The notes beneath the pieces are model-generated. The model was not told the DNA's origin. It saw only the letters and a list, made by a program, of their open reading frames with translations, and ran no database searches. A stretch of DNA of 64,000 bases from Bacteroidota bacterium (GTDB taxonomy: Bacteria; Bacteroidota; Bacteroidia; J057; JADKCL01), in assembly GCA_016718825.1 (NCBI GenBank), contig JADKCL010000025.1, forward strand, positions 1 to 64,000, given 5' to 3'. The position numbers and the translations under genes are program-made. Each line of letters opens with the position of its first letter. Position 1 is the stretch's first letter. Of the stretch, positions 28,147 to 36,008 are shown piece after piece.

Positions 28147-28671
28147 ATGAGTAAGAATGACGGAAAAGTAGGCAAGATAATTGCCCATGTTTCGCCTGCG
28201 AAGAAGAAAGCTGCGGTGGATGCAATCCTTGCCGGGACGATGACGCGGCGTGAGGTTGCGGAGCAACTAGGGGTTGACAAGTCGACGGTTCGCGATTGGC
28301 TGAAAAAGTCTGGCGCGTTGATGGATTGGCCTGCGAAGGCAAGACCCGATGCTGCCACGCGCCGCCGGCTTGCGGTAGCCGTCCAGGGCGGGTACATGAC
28401 CGTCGAGGAGGCAATGGCCGAGGCGGGCTTGGTCTATCCACGTACGGTCTCAGTTTGGATCAAGGCACTGGATGGCGAGATTGCGCAGCCGGAAAAATCG
28501 GTGCTAGACAAGGTGGATGAGCAAGAGGGTGCATTGGCACAGGAAAACAGGGATTTGAGGGCAAGGTTGGCCAACTTGCAATTGCAGTTGCTCGCGGCCG
28601 AAACGGTAATCGAGGTGGCCGGGGAGGAGCTTGGGCAAGACCTTCGAAAAAAGTATGGTTCCAAACAGTAA
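28147..28671 (+). CDS. IS3-family transposase OrfA (HTH protein)
   Basis: The protein has 174 residues. A helix-turn-helix at about 25-55 (RREVAEQLGVDKSTVRDWLKK) is followed by a second HTH-like segment at about 72-108, and a leucine-rich coiled coil (about 120-160, ENRDLRARLANLQLQL) suits dimerisation. OrfA proteins bind the element ends and act with OrfB. The frame is intact. The stop at 28671 precedes the orfB ATG by five bases, so there is no usual OrfA/OrfB -1 slip overlap. It starts 36 bp inside the left inverted repeat. Confidence 0.8.
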   Translation: MSKNDGKVGKIIAHVSPAKKKAAVDAILAGTMTRREVAEQLGVDKSTVRDWLKKSGALMDWPAKARPDAATRRRLAVAVQGGYMTVEEAMAEAGLVYPRTVSVWIKALDGEIAQPEKSVLDKVDEQEGALAQENRDLRARLANLQLQLLAAETVIEVAGEELGQDLRKKYGSKQ

Positions 28672-28676
28672 AGCGC

Positions 28677-29585
28677 ATGCACACGAAGTACAAGGGCATC
28701 GGCGTCAGGGTGCTCTGCGAGCTGTTCGGGAAGACGCGACACGCATATTATGACCGTATTTGGAGCGAAACAGAGTGGGAAAGGACCAAGGTCGCCGTAC
28801 TGGCAATTGTCGCGGTGGTGAGGAGGCGCCAGCCCAAGCTCGGGACACGCAGGCTTTATCACAAGATCGAGGTTCGCTGGCCAACAACGACCTGAAAGTG
28901 GGCAGGGACACGCTCCACGAGATCCTGCTGGATGCCGGGATGACGATCAAGGTCAAGCGGCGCATTGGCCCAAGGACGACGGATTCCAACCACGGTTTCC
29001 CGCTGTATCCGAACCTCGTCAAGGGCGTCGTGCCCACAGGCCCGAACCAGCAATGGGTGTCGGACATTACCCTACCTGTCGCTGACGGATTGCTTCTGCT
29101 TCCTGAGTCTGGTGACCGATGCCTACTCGCACATGATCGTCGGCTACAACCTCAGCCTCTTGATGACCGCCGAGCAGACCATCGTGGCACTTGAAATGGC
29201 CTTGGCAACGCTTCCAGAGGGCGACATCGACCTGATCCACCACAGCGACCGTGGCAGCCAATACGCCTGCTACGCGCATACAGGGATTCTTATCGCAAGA
29301 GGCATCCGCATCAGTATGACTGAGGACAGCGATCCCAGGGACAACGGCATCGCCGAGCGCGTAAACGGCATCCTCAAGGACGAGCAGGGACTTGAGATGA
29401 AGTTTGGATCGTTCGAGGAGGCTTGGGAGAAAGTGCAGGAGGCCATCGAGATTTACAACTACGAGCGGCCACACGGGAGTATCGATTACCTCTCGCCGGC
29501 AGAGGCCCACAAAATGAGCGGTCCGATCCCCAAGCGGTGGAAATACTGGCATCAGCGCAAAGGGAGGCAGGATGTGCCAGCGTGA
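28677..29585 (+). pseudogene. IS3-family transposase OrfB (DDE integrase), two frameshifts
   Basis: Three frames must be joined. Frame one (from 28677) gives an N-terminal part ending near LGTRRLYHKIE. Frame two (from about 28880) gives LANNDLKVGRDTLHEILL through PNQQWVSDIT, with the first catalytic Asp. Frame three (from about 29072) gives the rest, with the second Asp in HHSDRGSQY and the Glu in NGIAERVNGILKDE, ending in the usual YNYERPHGSIDYLSP. The first break is a net -1 (or +2) near 28870-28885; the second is a net +1 in ACCCTACC near 29068-29073. All three catalytic residues survive, so either the damage is recent or it reflects base-calling errors. As read, no full transposase can be made. 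Confidence 0.8.
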
Positions 29586-29804
29586 CGTAGGTTTCTTCAG
29601 GCATCTGCCGATTGCGTATGCCGATAAAAAGTGCGGCCCCCAATCACTCGGAGGCCGACACGGCATTACGCCTACGGGTCGGGCTATTCCTCTTCGGTGG
29701 TTGCTCCTCAGCAGAGCCACCGTCCGCTTCACCCGACACGCGAAGTTAGGCATACCCTAGGAATCGTTGAGCCACATCCCTACCTTCGGCTCGGATACGA
29801 GGGC

Positions 29805-29917
29805 TGTATAGCCATTTCAGGCTCGACAACGAGGGGGTGTATAGCTATTTTAGGTTCAATAAAAAGGGTGTATAGCCAGTTCAGGTTCAGCGCCCCTAAG
29901 TGTATAGCTATTTCAGG
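29805..29917 (+). repeat. Four 17-bp repeats at about 32-bp period, right end of the IS
   Basis: TGTATAGCCATTTCAGG (29805), TGTATAGCTATTTTAGG (29838), TGTATAGCCAGTTCAGG (29869) and TGTATAGCTATTTCAGG (29901) are near-identical, with spacings of 33, 31 and 32 bp. The last is the outermost inverted repeat. They look like transposase-binding sites or nested ends. Confidence 0.7.
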
Positions 29918-30891
29918 ACGAAGCAATACATATATAATAGGTAGCCAAAAGCAACCAACAACACCGCTTACCACCGCCAAAGGTTGATCCAAACACCATC
30001 AAGATTCCATCCTGACTGTTGCAGCATACCATCACCCGTCCGACAATCTAGCCCTTCAACTGCCGCACACCTCCGCTCAAAGTCCCCTCTGCCAATAGGC
30101 GCATTGCATTTGCATGTAGCGCAACGGCAAGCCGCCGACGCCTTGTCCTCGAACTGCTTCCTCAAACTCGCCAGCCAGAGGCTGGATGCAGCGTCGGCGT
30201 TTCGGCGGGACGCCGACGCCTCAAAGTCGGCACCGCCGACCGATTCCCCCTCTCCAAGAGCCTTCAAAATCTCTGATAAAGAAGGCGTTGGAGAGGGGCA
30301 GGGGTGAGGCGATCAAAAAAGGCGGCAAGCCGCCACCAATAATCCTTCCGCTGCAAAGCCGCAGGGCCCCGCTTTGGCGCCGACCCAAACAGTCGCCGCC
30401 AAAGCGAATAATCGTAGGACCCACCCAACCACGGGCTTCCGCCCGTGGCTACCGACAGACGGCACCTTCGGCGCGAACGACAACACATACAACCAACAAT
30501 GACTCAATTTCAGAACCAACCCGATCACAAAGCGACCATTGAATGAATTGCCAGATGCTTAAGCTTCTGGACCCCAAAGGCAAAGCCAACCCCTCGTCCT
30601 CAAACTGCTTCCTCAAACTGTATATGGCACCGCCGACCGACATGACCCCTTCTCCATGGCCTTCAAAATCACCGATGCCGAAGGACATGGAGAAGGGGCA
30701 GGGGATGAGGCGACAACCAAGCGGCAAGCCGCGGACAACAAATCTTCCCCCAACAAATTCAACCCTCGAGATGGTTCTGCTATCAAATCCTGTAAGGACC
30801 TAAATTCTGCTCCCGAATTTCGCCAGCCGGAGGCTGAAAACAGCATCCGCGTATTGGCGGGACCCCGCTTCGCGGGCCACGCGCCAACGCA
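29918..30891. repeat. Gene-free stretch rich in palindromic REP-like repeats
   Basis: There are 974 bp without a credible gene. Perfect inverted repeats include GCGTCGGCGT/ACGCCGACGC (30191-30219), GGCGGCAAGCCGCC (30321-30334, with variants at 30125 and 30721) and CCACGGGC-TTCC-GCCCGTGG (30429-30448). A longer stem-loop of the CTCTCC...GGAGAG type followed by GGGGCAGGGG occurs twice (about 30245-30308 and 30644-30710) with the same arm and loop layout. Short ORFs here are by-products of the repeats. Confidence 0.65.
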
Positions 30892-31911
30892 TCAATCGGC
30901 ACTGCCGACCAAAACCACCCGACAAACAAAGTCCTTCCCATCCACCAAAATCCGCAAGGAATAAATCCCCGGCAGGTATCCCCGCAGATCCAGACAAACG
31001 CGGTTTTCTTCCTGTAACATAAAAGCAGGCTGAACAATCCGCCCCAAACCATCCATAAGCAAAATCCTGCCGTCACCTATTCCCGGAAAGTCGATGCAAC
31101 AATGATCCTTACAAGGATTCGGACTGACAACCGGCCGTGCCTGCCCTTGCGCCAAAAGGACCTTGGTCCCCAAATCTTGCACTTGCCCATTGGCGTCGAT
31201 TCCTTGAAGGCGGTAATAGGTCCTGTCGCCCGCAGTGGGCCAATCTTGGACTTCATACGACCCTGCATTCCCCGTCGCTGTAATTTCTGCAACGGGTAGC
31301 CACTGTTGCAGATCCTGACTTTTGGTGACGGCGAAGGTCAGGGCTTGCCATTCATCGGCGGTCGTCCAAGTGACGTGAGCTTGGCCTGTTTCCGATTCGG
31401 TCACATCAAAACTCGTGAGCGTCACCGGAAATGGAACCGCCACCGTGACCGTGATGTCATCGATGATAAATCCGCACGTGGTATTCACAACAAATTGATG
31501 GAAGATGTTGAGCGTATGCGAAGTGGCCGTTGCTGTGAAGAGAAACGTCGACGGCGAAAGCGCCCAAATCGTATTCGTGCGGGAATCGGTCGTGTTCAGG
31601 TTCGCAATGGTCACGCCGATCGTCGCCGGATTCGGCCCGGGACAGCCGCCGAGCCTTCGGGAAGCCACATAATTCAGGTTGTACACCGTTCCCGGAACAA
31701 GGCCATTGATCGTTTGGCAAAGTCCGACAAGCACGTCGATTTCGGCAACCGTATTCGCAGTCGGACCGCCGTAGACACTCTCCGGATTGGTTTCAGGCGT
31801 GCAACCCCAATTGGCGGTGCCGCTCGTGAAACCGCTGTTGAGCACAACTTGTCCGACAGACAACGTCCAAGTCAAGCAAGACAGTATGGCCAGCAGAAAC
31901 AGCCTTTTCAT
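30892..31911 (-). CDS. Secreted protein with type IX secretion C-terminal sorting domain
   Basis: The protein has 339 residues. Residues 1-20 are a Sec signal peptide (MKRLFLLAILSCLTW...SVGQ). About 22-155 form a jelly-roll-like domain (LNSGFTSGTANWGC...FIIDDITVTV) of the carbohydrate-binding or DUF642 kind. About 160-250 form a beta-sandwich linker (FPVTLTSFDVTES...YYRLQGID), and about 262-335 the type A sorting domain (VSPNPCKD...GIYSLRI). Such proteins cross the outer membrane through the type IX system and are anchored or released at the surface. Cysteines at several sites suggest disulfides. The ligand is unknown. The gene stands alone, facing left from the phosphoesterase gene, with no clear promoter. 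Confidence 0.8.
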   Translation of the reverse strand: MKRLFLLAILSCLTWTLSVGQVVLNSGFTSGTANWGCTPETNPESVYGGPTANTVAEIDVLVGLCQTINGLVPGTVYNLNYVASRRLGGCPGPNPATIGVTIANLNTTDSRTNTIWALSPSTFLFTATATSHTLNIFHQFVVNTTCGFIIDDITVTVAVPFPVTLTSFDVTESETGQAHVTWTTADEWQALTFAVTKSQDLQQWLPVAEITATGNAGSYEVQDWPTAGDRTYYRLQGIDANGQVQDLGTKVLLAQGQARPVVSPNPCKDHCCIDFPGIGDGRILLMDGLGRIVQPAFMLQEENRVCLDLRGYLPGIYSLRILVDGKDFVCRVVLVGSAD

Positions 31912-31999
31912 AGTAGATGTTGGTTGCGCCGCAGGGGGCAGTCGGAATACGGATCCCTCTCAATTTCAAGGGGAAGGTAATGAATTTATCGCAGACCTG

Positions 32000-33130
32000 C
32001 TACCGAGGCTTCCTTCGAAAACGCATCAGCAAGAAGGCCAGCCCAATTCCCAGCAAAACGCCAATGCACAAAACCTTCCATTCGGCAACGAATTTGTCAA
32101 GGAACCCGGTTTTGTCCTGACCACCGCGCGCCGCCATTTCCCGCTCCCAATAGGCGAGGTCATAAATCGGACGCTGGAAATCAATCGGAGCCAGCGAAAA
32201 CAGGCTCGTCGTCACTTTCCCTTCGGCGTCGACATGCACCTGCCAAAAGGCATCTTCCTCGGTGTCGCCCAAACCTGCGGCAAAGTAGTGGCGTTTTTGA
32301 TCCTGCGAATGGCCTTCAAACACGGGCAAGGACCAGCTTGCGCCGATGTCGCCGCTGAACCAATAAATCGGGCGGTTCATCGCCAATTTTCCTACCGCAT
32401 CAAAAACGAGCTTCAACGTGTCCAGGTCCACCTTGTCACGCAACGGCTCATTGGCAAATTCGTCCATTCGCTCAAATTCCGGTTCGGCCAAGGCCCACAT
32501 CAGACGATGCGAAAAGACAAACAAGTTTTGGCCGCCATCGCATTCGGAGGGCAGGGCCTGCAACTGCTTCAACAATTCATGCCCGCGGTGCTGAAGCAGC
32601 TTTTCCGTGTTGAGGAAGATGAATTGGTCGCCATAGGCGCGTTGGCAAGGTAATTCGGCGCCGATCGACGGAGGCAAACTCCCATCTGCCAACAAATCAT
32701 GGTTCCCGGGAACCAAAATCATCGGGCACCCGAATGCCTCCAAGGTATGTTGGTACTGCGCGACCTGCTGCGCATTGTCCGAATTCCGTACCACATCGCC
32801 CAAGGCAAAGACCCAGTTCGGTTGCGCAGCTTTGATTTTGTCGACCGCACCCAGCAAACTCGCCGCCGGCCCTATCGATTGATAATTTTCGTTGGCGCCG
32901 TACCAATGTCCTGCTGCAAGAAAGGTATAGCCAGTAGTGGCGATGGGTGCTGCAACTGTATAAAGCGAAGCACTGGGTAGTTCGCGAACCCTGTCAGATG
33001 CCACCAATTCGTTTTGAGCGGACAATTGGGACGGAATCAGAAAGATGATTGCCACCAAGGCACCTAGGCACCAAGTGGAGCGTGTGTGTCTTCGTGTCTT
33101 CGTGCCTTCGTGGCAAAATTTCTGACCCAT
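32000..33130 (-). CDS. Metallophosphoesterase-like exported membrane protein
   Basis: Taken from the ATG at 33130 the protein has 376 residues. The frame is open to 33304, but that part runs into the divergent gene and holds a TTCGTG-type intergenic repeat. A signal or anchor helix (WCLGALVAIIFLIPSQLSAQ) is followed by calcineurin-like motifs: FALGD, VPGNHD and FSH. A C-terminal membrane helix (VLCIGVLLGIGLAFLLM) ends in RFRRK, so the domain would face the periplasm and be anchored at its C-terminus. The usual first motif (DxH) reads AAGHW and the last GHxH reads SGDIGAS, so metal binding may be incomplete. The start is uncertain; a non-ATG start nearer the signal is possible. The substrate cannot be told. 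Confidence 0.7.
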   Translation of the reverse strand: MGQKFCHEGTKTRRHTRSTWCLGALVAIIFLIPSQLSAQNELVASDRVRELPSASLYTVAAPIATTGYTFLAAGHWYGANENYQSIGPAASLLGAVDKIKAAQPNWVFALGDVVRNSDNAQQVAQYQHTLEAFGCPMILVPGNHDLLADGSLPPSIGAELPCQRAYGDQFIFLNTEKLLQHRGHELLKQLQALPSECDGGQNLFVFSHRLMWALAEPEFERMDEFANEPLRDKVDLDTLKLVFDAVGKLAMNRPIYWFSGDIGASWSLPVFEGHSQDQKRHYFAAGLGDTEEDAFWQVHVDAEGKVTTSLFSLAPIDFQRPIYDLAYWEREMAARGGQDKTGFLDKFVAEWKVLCIGVLLGIGLAFLLMRFRRKPR

Positions 33131-33198
33131 TTCGTGGTACATCGGGGTAAATATCGCCAGAGTTTGGGGATTTTCGGCAGAAACCGTATCTCTGTGGT

Positions 33199-34803
33199 AT
33201 GCAGAAAATGTTTGTGGTTGCTTCGGTTCTGATCGTGGTTGCCGTCGGGGTGATTGCCCTGTTTTGGTGGCCGATTGTCTTTTCGTTGGCGATTTTCGGG
33301 CCATTGATTGCCTTGGGAATTGCCGACATGCTGCAGACCAAACAGACCATTCGCCGAAATTATCCCCTGCTCGGACGCGGTCGTTACTTCATGGAATTTC
33401 TGCGTCCCAAGATTTACCAATACTTCGTGGAGAGCGACATCGATGGCCGTCCGTTTTCCCGCATCGACCGGTCGGTGGTCTATCAGCGGGCAAAAAAGGA
33501 ACTCGACACCGCCCCCTTTGGAACCCAACTCGATGTTTATGCAGAAGGCTACGAATGGGTGAATCACAGCATCGCCGCCCTCGACCACCATGCCGTCGAG
33601 GAGGATCCGCGCATCACCATCGGCGGACCAGACTGCAAGCAGCCTTATTCGGCAAGCATCCTCAACATCTCGGCAATGAGCTACGGTTCGCTGAGTCCCA
33701 ATGCAATCATGTCCTTGAATGCCGGTGCCCAAATTGGCGGATTTGCCCACAACACCGGCGAAGGGGGCATTAGCAAATACCATCTGGAAAACAAAGGCGA
33801 CCTCATTTTCCAAGTCGGAACGGGTTACTTCGGAGCGCGCGAACCAGGCAAGGAAGGCTTTTCTCCGAAGGCATTTGCAGAGAATGCGATTCGGCCCGAA
33901 GTGAAATTGATCGAATTGAAACTCTCGCAAGGCGCCAAGCCCGGGCATGGCGGCATCCTTCCGGCACAAAAAAATACCCCCGAGATTGCCGCCATCCGCG
34001 GCGTGCAGCCGGGCACCACAGTCAATTCGCCGCCCTACCACACCGCCTTCCATACGCCGCTCGAAATGATGTTATTCATCGGGCAGCTCCGCGAATTGTC
34101 GGGCGGCAAGCCTGTCGGATTTAAGCTCTGCGTCGGCCAAAAAAGCGAATTCCTCGCGCTCTGCAAAGCCATGGTGGAGACAGGAATCAAGCCCGATTTC
34201 ATTTCGGTGGATGGGGGAGAAGGCGGCACCGGCGCCGCGCCCGTCGAATTCAGCAATTCTGTTGGATGGCCTTTACGCGACGGATTGGCCTTTGTGTACG
34301 ATGCCTTGGTGGGTTTTGACCTGAAAAAGGACATCCGAGTGATCGCTGCAGGAAAGGTGGCCACCGCATTTGACATTTACCGTGCATTGGCCATCGGCGC
34401 CGACGGATGTAGTGCCGCGCGGGCTTTTATGCTTTCCTTGGGTTGCATCCAAAGCCTCGAATGCCATAAAAACATCTGTCCCACAGGAGTTGCTACGCAA
34501 AAACCCGAATTGATGAAAGGACTTGTCGTGGCTGACAAAAAGCAACGCGTCGCCAATTTTCATGGCGAAACGGTCAAAGCCTTCCGCGAATTGTTGGCCG
34601 CTACGGGGCTGAAACATTCGACGGAGATCAACCGCGCCCACCTGAACCGAAACGAAGGTCAGACCCTCATTGCCCGCTACGACGAAAGTTATCCCTACAT
34701 CGCCACGGGCAGCTTGCTGCAGGCGCCTTACCCGGATGGCTGGACCAAGATCATGGCGGAAGCAAGCGCCGCGACATTCACCCGTCAAGCTTTGCCGCGA
34801 TGA
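33199..34803 (+). CDS. FMN-binding glutamate synthase-family protein
   Basis: The protein has 534 residues (the ATG at 33208 is an alternative start). An N-terminal membrane hairpin (about 4-45) is followed by the FMN-dependent TIM barrel of the large glutamate synthase subunit: ISAMSYGSLS, AHNTGEGGIS, KPGHGGILP, ISVDGGEGGTGAAP, and a C-terminal cluster with CxxxxCPTGVATQ for the iron-sulfur cluster. The glutaminase domain of true GltB is absent, so this is the stand-alone archaeal-type/GltB2-like form, often of unknown electron donor and substrate. A promoter-like TTTG-N20-TATCTCTG ends just before the ATG, which could give an almost leaderless message. It overlaps the next gene by 4 bp. Confidence 0.88.
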   Translation: MQKMFVVASVLIVVAVGVIALFWWPIVFSLAIFGPLIALGIADMLQTKQTIRRNYPLLGRGRYFMEFLRPKIYQYFVESDIDGRPFSRIDRSVVYQRAKKELDTAPFGTQLDVYAEGYEWVNHSIAALDHHAVEEDPRITIGGPDCKQPYSASILNISAMSYGSLSPNAIMSLNAGAQIGGFAHNTGEGGISKYHLENKGDLIFQVGTGYFGAREPGKEGFSPKAFAENAIRPEVKLIELKLSQGAKPGHGGILPAQKNTPEIAAIRGVQPGTTVNSPPYHTAFHTPLEMMLFIGQLRELSGGKPVGFKLCVGQKSEFLALCKAMVETGIKPDFISVDGGEGGTGAAPVEFSNSVGWPLRDGLAFVYDALVGFDLKKDIRVIAAGKVATAFDIYRALAIGADGCSAARAFMLSLGCIQSLECHKNICPTGVATQKPELMKGLVVADKKQRVANFHGETVKAFRELLAATGLKHSTEINRAHLNRNEGQTLIARYDESYPYIATGSLLQAPYPDGWTKIMAEASAATFTRQALPR

Positions 34804-35192
34804 TCACCTATCCTGAATTGGGCTTGCCGGAAGCCTGGAAGCCGCTTTTTAAGGCCATGGCCGATGCCGGCTGGGAACTGGAGGCCGCTTTGGGGCCGCA
34901 AGAACAATTGGATTGCCGCGATGTCCTCCAATTTTCAGGCTACGGGCGCAAGTGTTGGCTTTGCCTGTTGGTCGAGCCCGAATGGTGCGGCAACAACCTC
35001 CAATCCGGTGGATTGACCGTTGTCGGATTGTCGGAGGAGCTACCTGGAAACCGTTCAACGGCCGAGGAACACGCACTTCTTTTGTCTGGGGCTTGGGAAG
35101 AGGAGGTAAATGGATTTGTGGATGATTTTTTTGCGAAAAACAAGGCAAAAATATGGCGTAGATTGTTGATCGACAATGAAATGTGTGCGTAA
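34800..35192 (+). CDS. Hypothetical protein, 130 residues, coupled to the glutamate-synthase-like gene
   Basis: The ATG overlaps the stop of the preceding gene (ATGA), so translation is coupled. The protein is small, soluble and acidic with four Cys and many Trp (CWLCLLVEPEWCGNN), and has no signal or membrane helix. I do not recognise a family. The CxxC-like CWLC could bind metal or take part in redox, which would fit beside a flavo/iron-sulfur enzyme, but this is speculation. Its stop overlaps a Pho-box-like repeat that precedes the phosphate uptake genes. Confidence 0.65.
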   Translation: MITYPELGLPEAWKPLFKAMADAGWELEAALGPQEQLDCRDVLQFSGYGRKCWLCLLVEPEWCGNNLQSGGLTVVGLSEELPGNRSTAEEHALLLSGAWEEEVNGFVDDFFAKNKAKIWRRLLIDNEMCA

Positions 35193-35206
35193 CATTAATT
35201 TAACAT
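35189..35206 (+). promoter_or_regulatory. Pho-box-like direct repeat upstream of the phosphate uptake genes
   Basis: GTAACA, five bases, then TTAACA form a direct repeat with the 11-bp phase used by PhoB/PhoP-type regulators. It lies 67 bp before the DUF47 ATG. The function is inferred only from repeat shape and the neighbouring genes. Confidence 0.35.
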
Positions 35207-35272
35207 CCGGGAAATATCTAGCACAAGAAGTTTGGTCAGCTTTGTAATGCTGTATAAAGCGGCGACAAGATT

Positions 35273-35992
35273 ATGATAGCTGAAACATCGGCCCCAAACG
35301 GGCCTGAAACAAAGGCAAAAGAAACTGGCTCCTATTCGCGTATGTCATTTGCAAACTCGTTGATACAGAAGCTGGTCCCAAAAGATAAAAGATTTTATCC
35401 ATTGTTTGACGCCCATGCAGAGGCTGTCAATGCAGCTGCCACCAGCTACTTTGACCTGCTCATGGCCAAGGATCCAATGGAGCGCCGCAAACATGCAGAC
35501 AGCGTGAGTGCAGCTGAAGTGAAGGGCGATGAGTTGATTCACAGTGTGATTACCGAGCTTACCGCAACTTTTCTGACTCCTTTTGACCGCGAAGATATCC
35601 ACCGTTTGGCAACTACGCTCGATGGCATTTTGGATGAACTCAATGGCGGTGCACGTCGCGTTGTCCTCTATGAAGTGACGACGATTCCCAATCAGCTTTT
35701 GGACTTGGCTGCTGACATCCGCGCTTGTGGTTTGGCTGCGGTGGAAGCGGTGCACATGCTCAAGACATTGCGCCACCCAAAGCAGTTGGCAGCCAAGATC
35801 AAAACCATTCAGGAACACAAGTCACGCGCGGAAGAGACCTTCCTGCATGGCATGGCTAGTCTGTATGGCGGCGACTACGAAGGCAACTCCGTGCTGAAGC
35901 TCAGGGAGATCTTCTACGCAACCGACAATGCAATGCGCTACTTTGCAGAGCTCTCCTTTGCATTGGAGGCCATTCTCATCAAGACCACTTGA
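35273..35992 (+). CDS. DUF47/PhoU-like protein, partner of the PiT phosphate transporter
   Basis: The protein has 239 residues and is all helical. Conserved blocks KLVPKDKRFYPLFDAHAE (about 34-51), EVKGDELIHSVITELTATFLTPFDREDIHRLA (about 82-113) and D...DEL are the acidic metal-binding repeats of the DUF47 family, related to PhoU. Family members normally begin near residue 24 here (MSFANSLIQKL, 35342), so that ATG is an alternative start giving the usual length of about 216. DUF47 proteins are encoded next to PiT transporters and modulate phosphate uptake. The PiT gene follows after 16 bp, and a Pho-box-like repeat lies upstream. Confidence 0.88.
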   Translation: MIAETSAPNGPETKAKETGSYSRMSFANSLIQKLVPKDKRFYPLFDAHAEAVNAAATSYFDLLMAKDPMERRKHADSVSAAEVKGDELIHSVITELTATFLTPFDREDIHRLATTLDGILDELNGGARRVVLYEVTTIPNQLLDLAADIRACGLAAVEAVHMLKTLRHPKQLAAKIKTIQEHKSRAEETFLHGMASLYGGDYEGNSVLKLREIFYATDNAMRYFAELSFALEAILIKTT

Positions 35993-36008
35993 GTTTTAAC
36001 TTCCTCCA

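Larger units (their letters stand above)
28093..29917 (+). mobile_element. IS3-family-like insertion sequence, probably inactive
   Basis: The element runs between imperfect inverted ends: CCTGAAATAGCTATACAC at 28093-28110 and its complement ending at 29917. It contains an HTH orfA and a DDE orfB broken by two frameshifts. No clear target-site duplication was seen. About 220 bp after orfB (29586-29804) hold nothing I recognise, and then the right end carries four copies of the terminal motif. Confidence 0.75.

Noticed and set aside
29805..29917. CRISPR-like array
   Set aside because: There are only four imperfect 17-bp repeats with very short spacers, the last copy is the IS inverted repeat, and there are no cas genes.
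29631..29987. 118-codon ORF over the IS right end
   Set aside because: Its protein is a read-through of the 17-bp terminal repeats (CIAI.GS pattern), not a gene.
33131..33304. Longer start for the phosphoesterase-like gene
   Set aside because: It overlaps the divergent glutamate-synthase-like gene and is made of an intergenic TTCGTG repeat.
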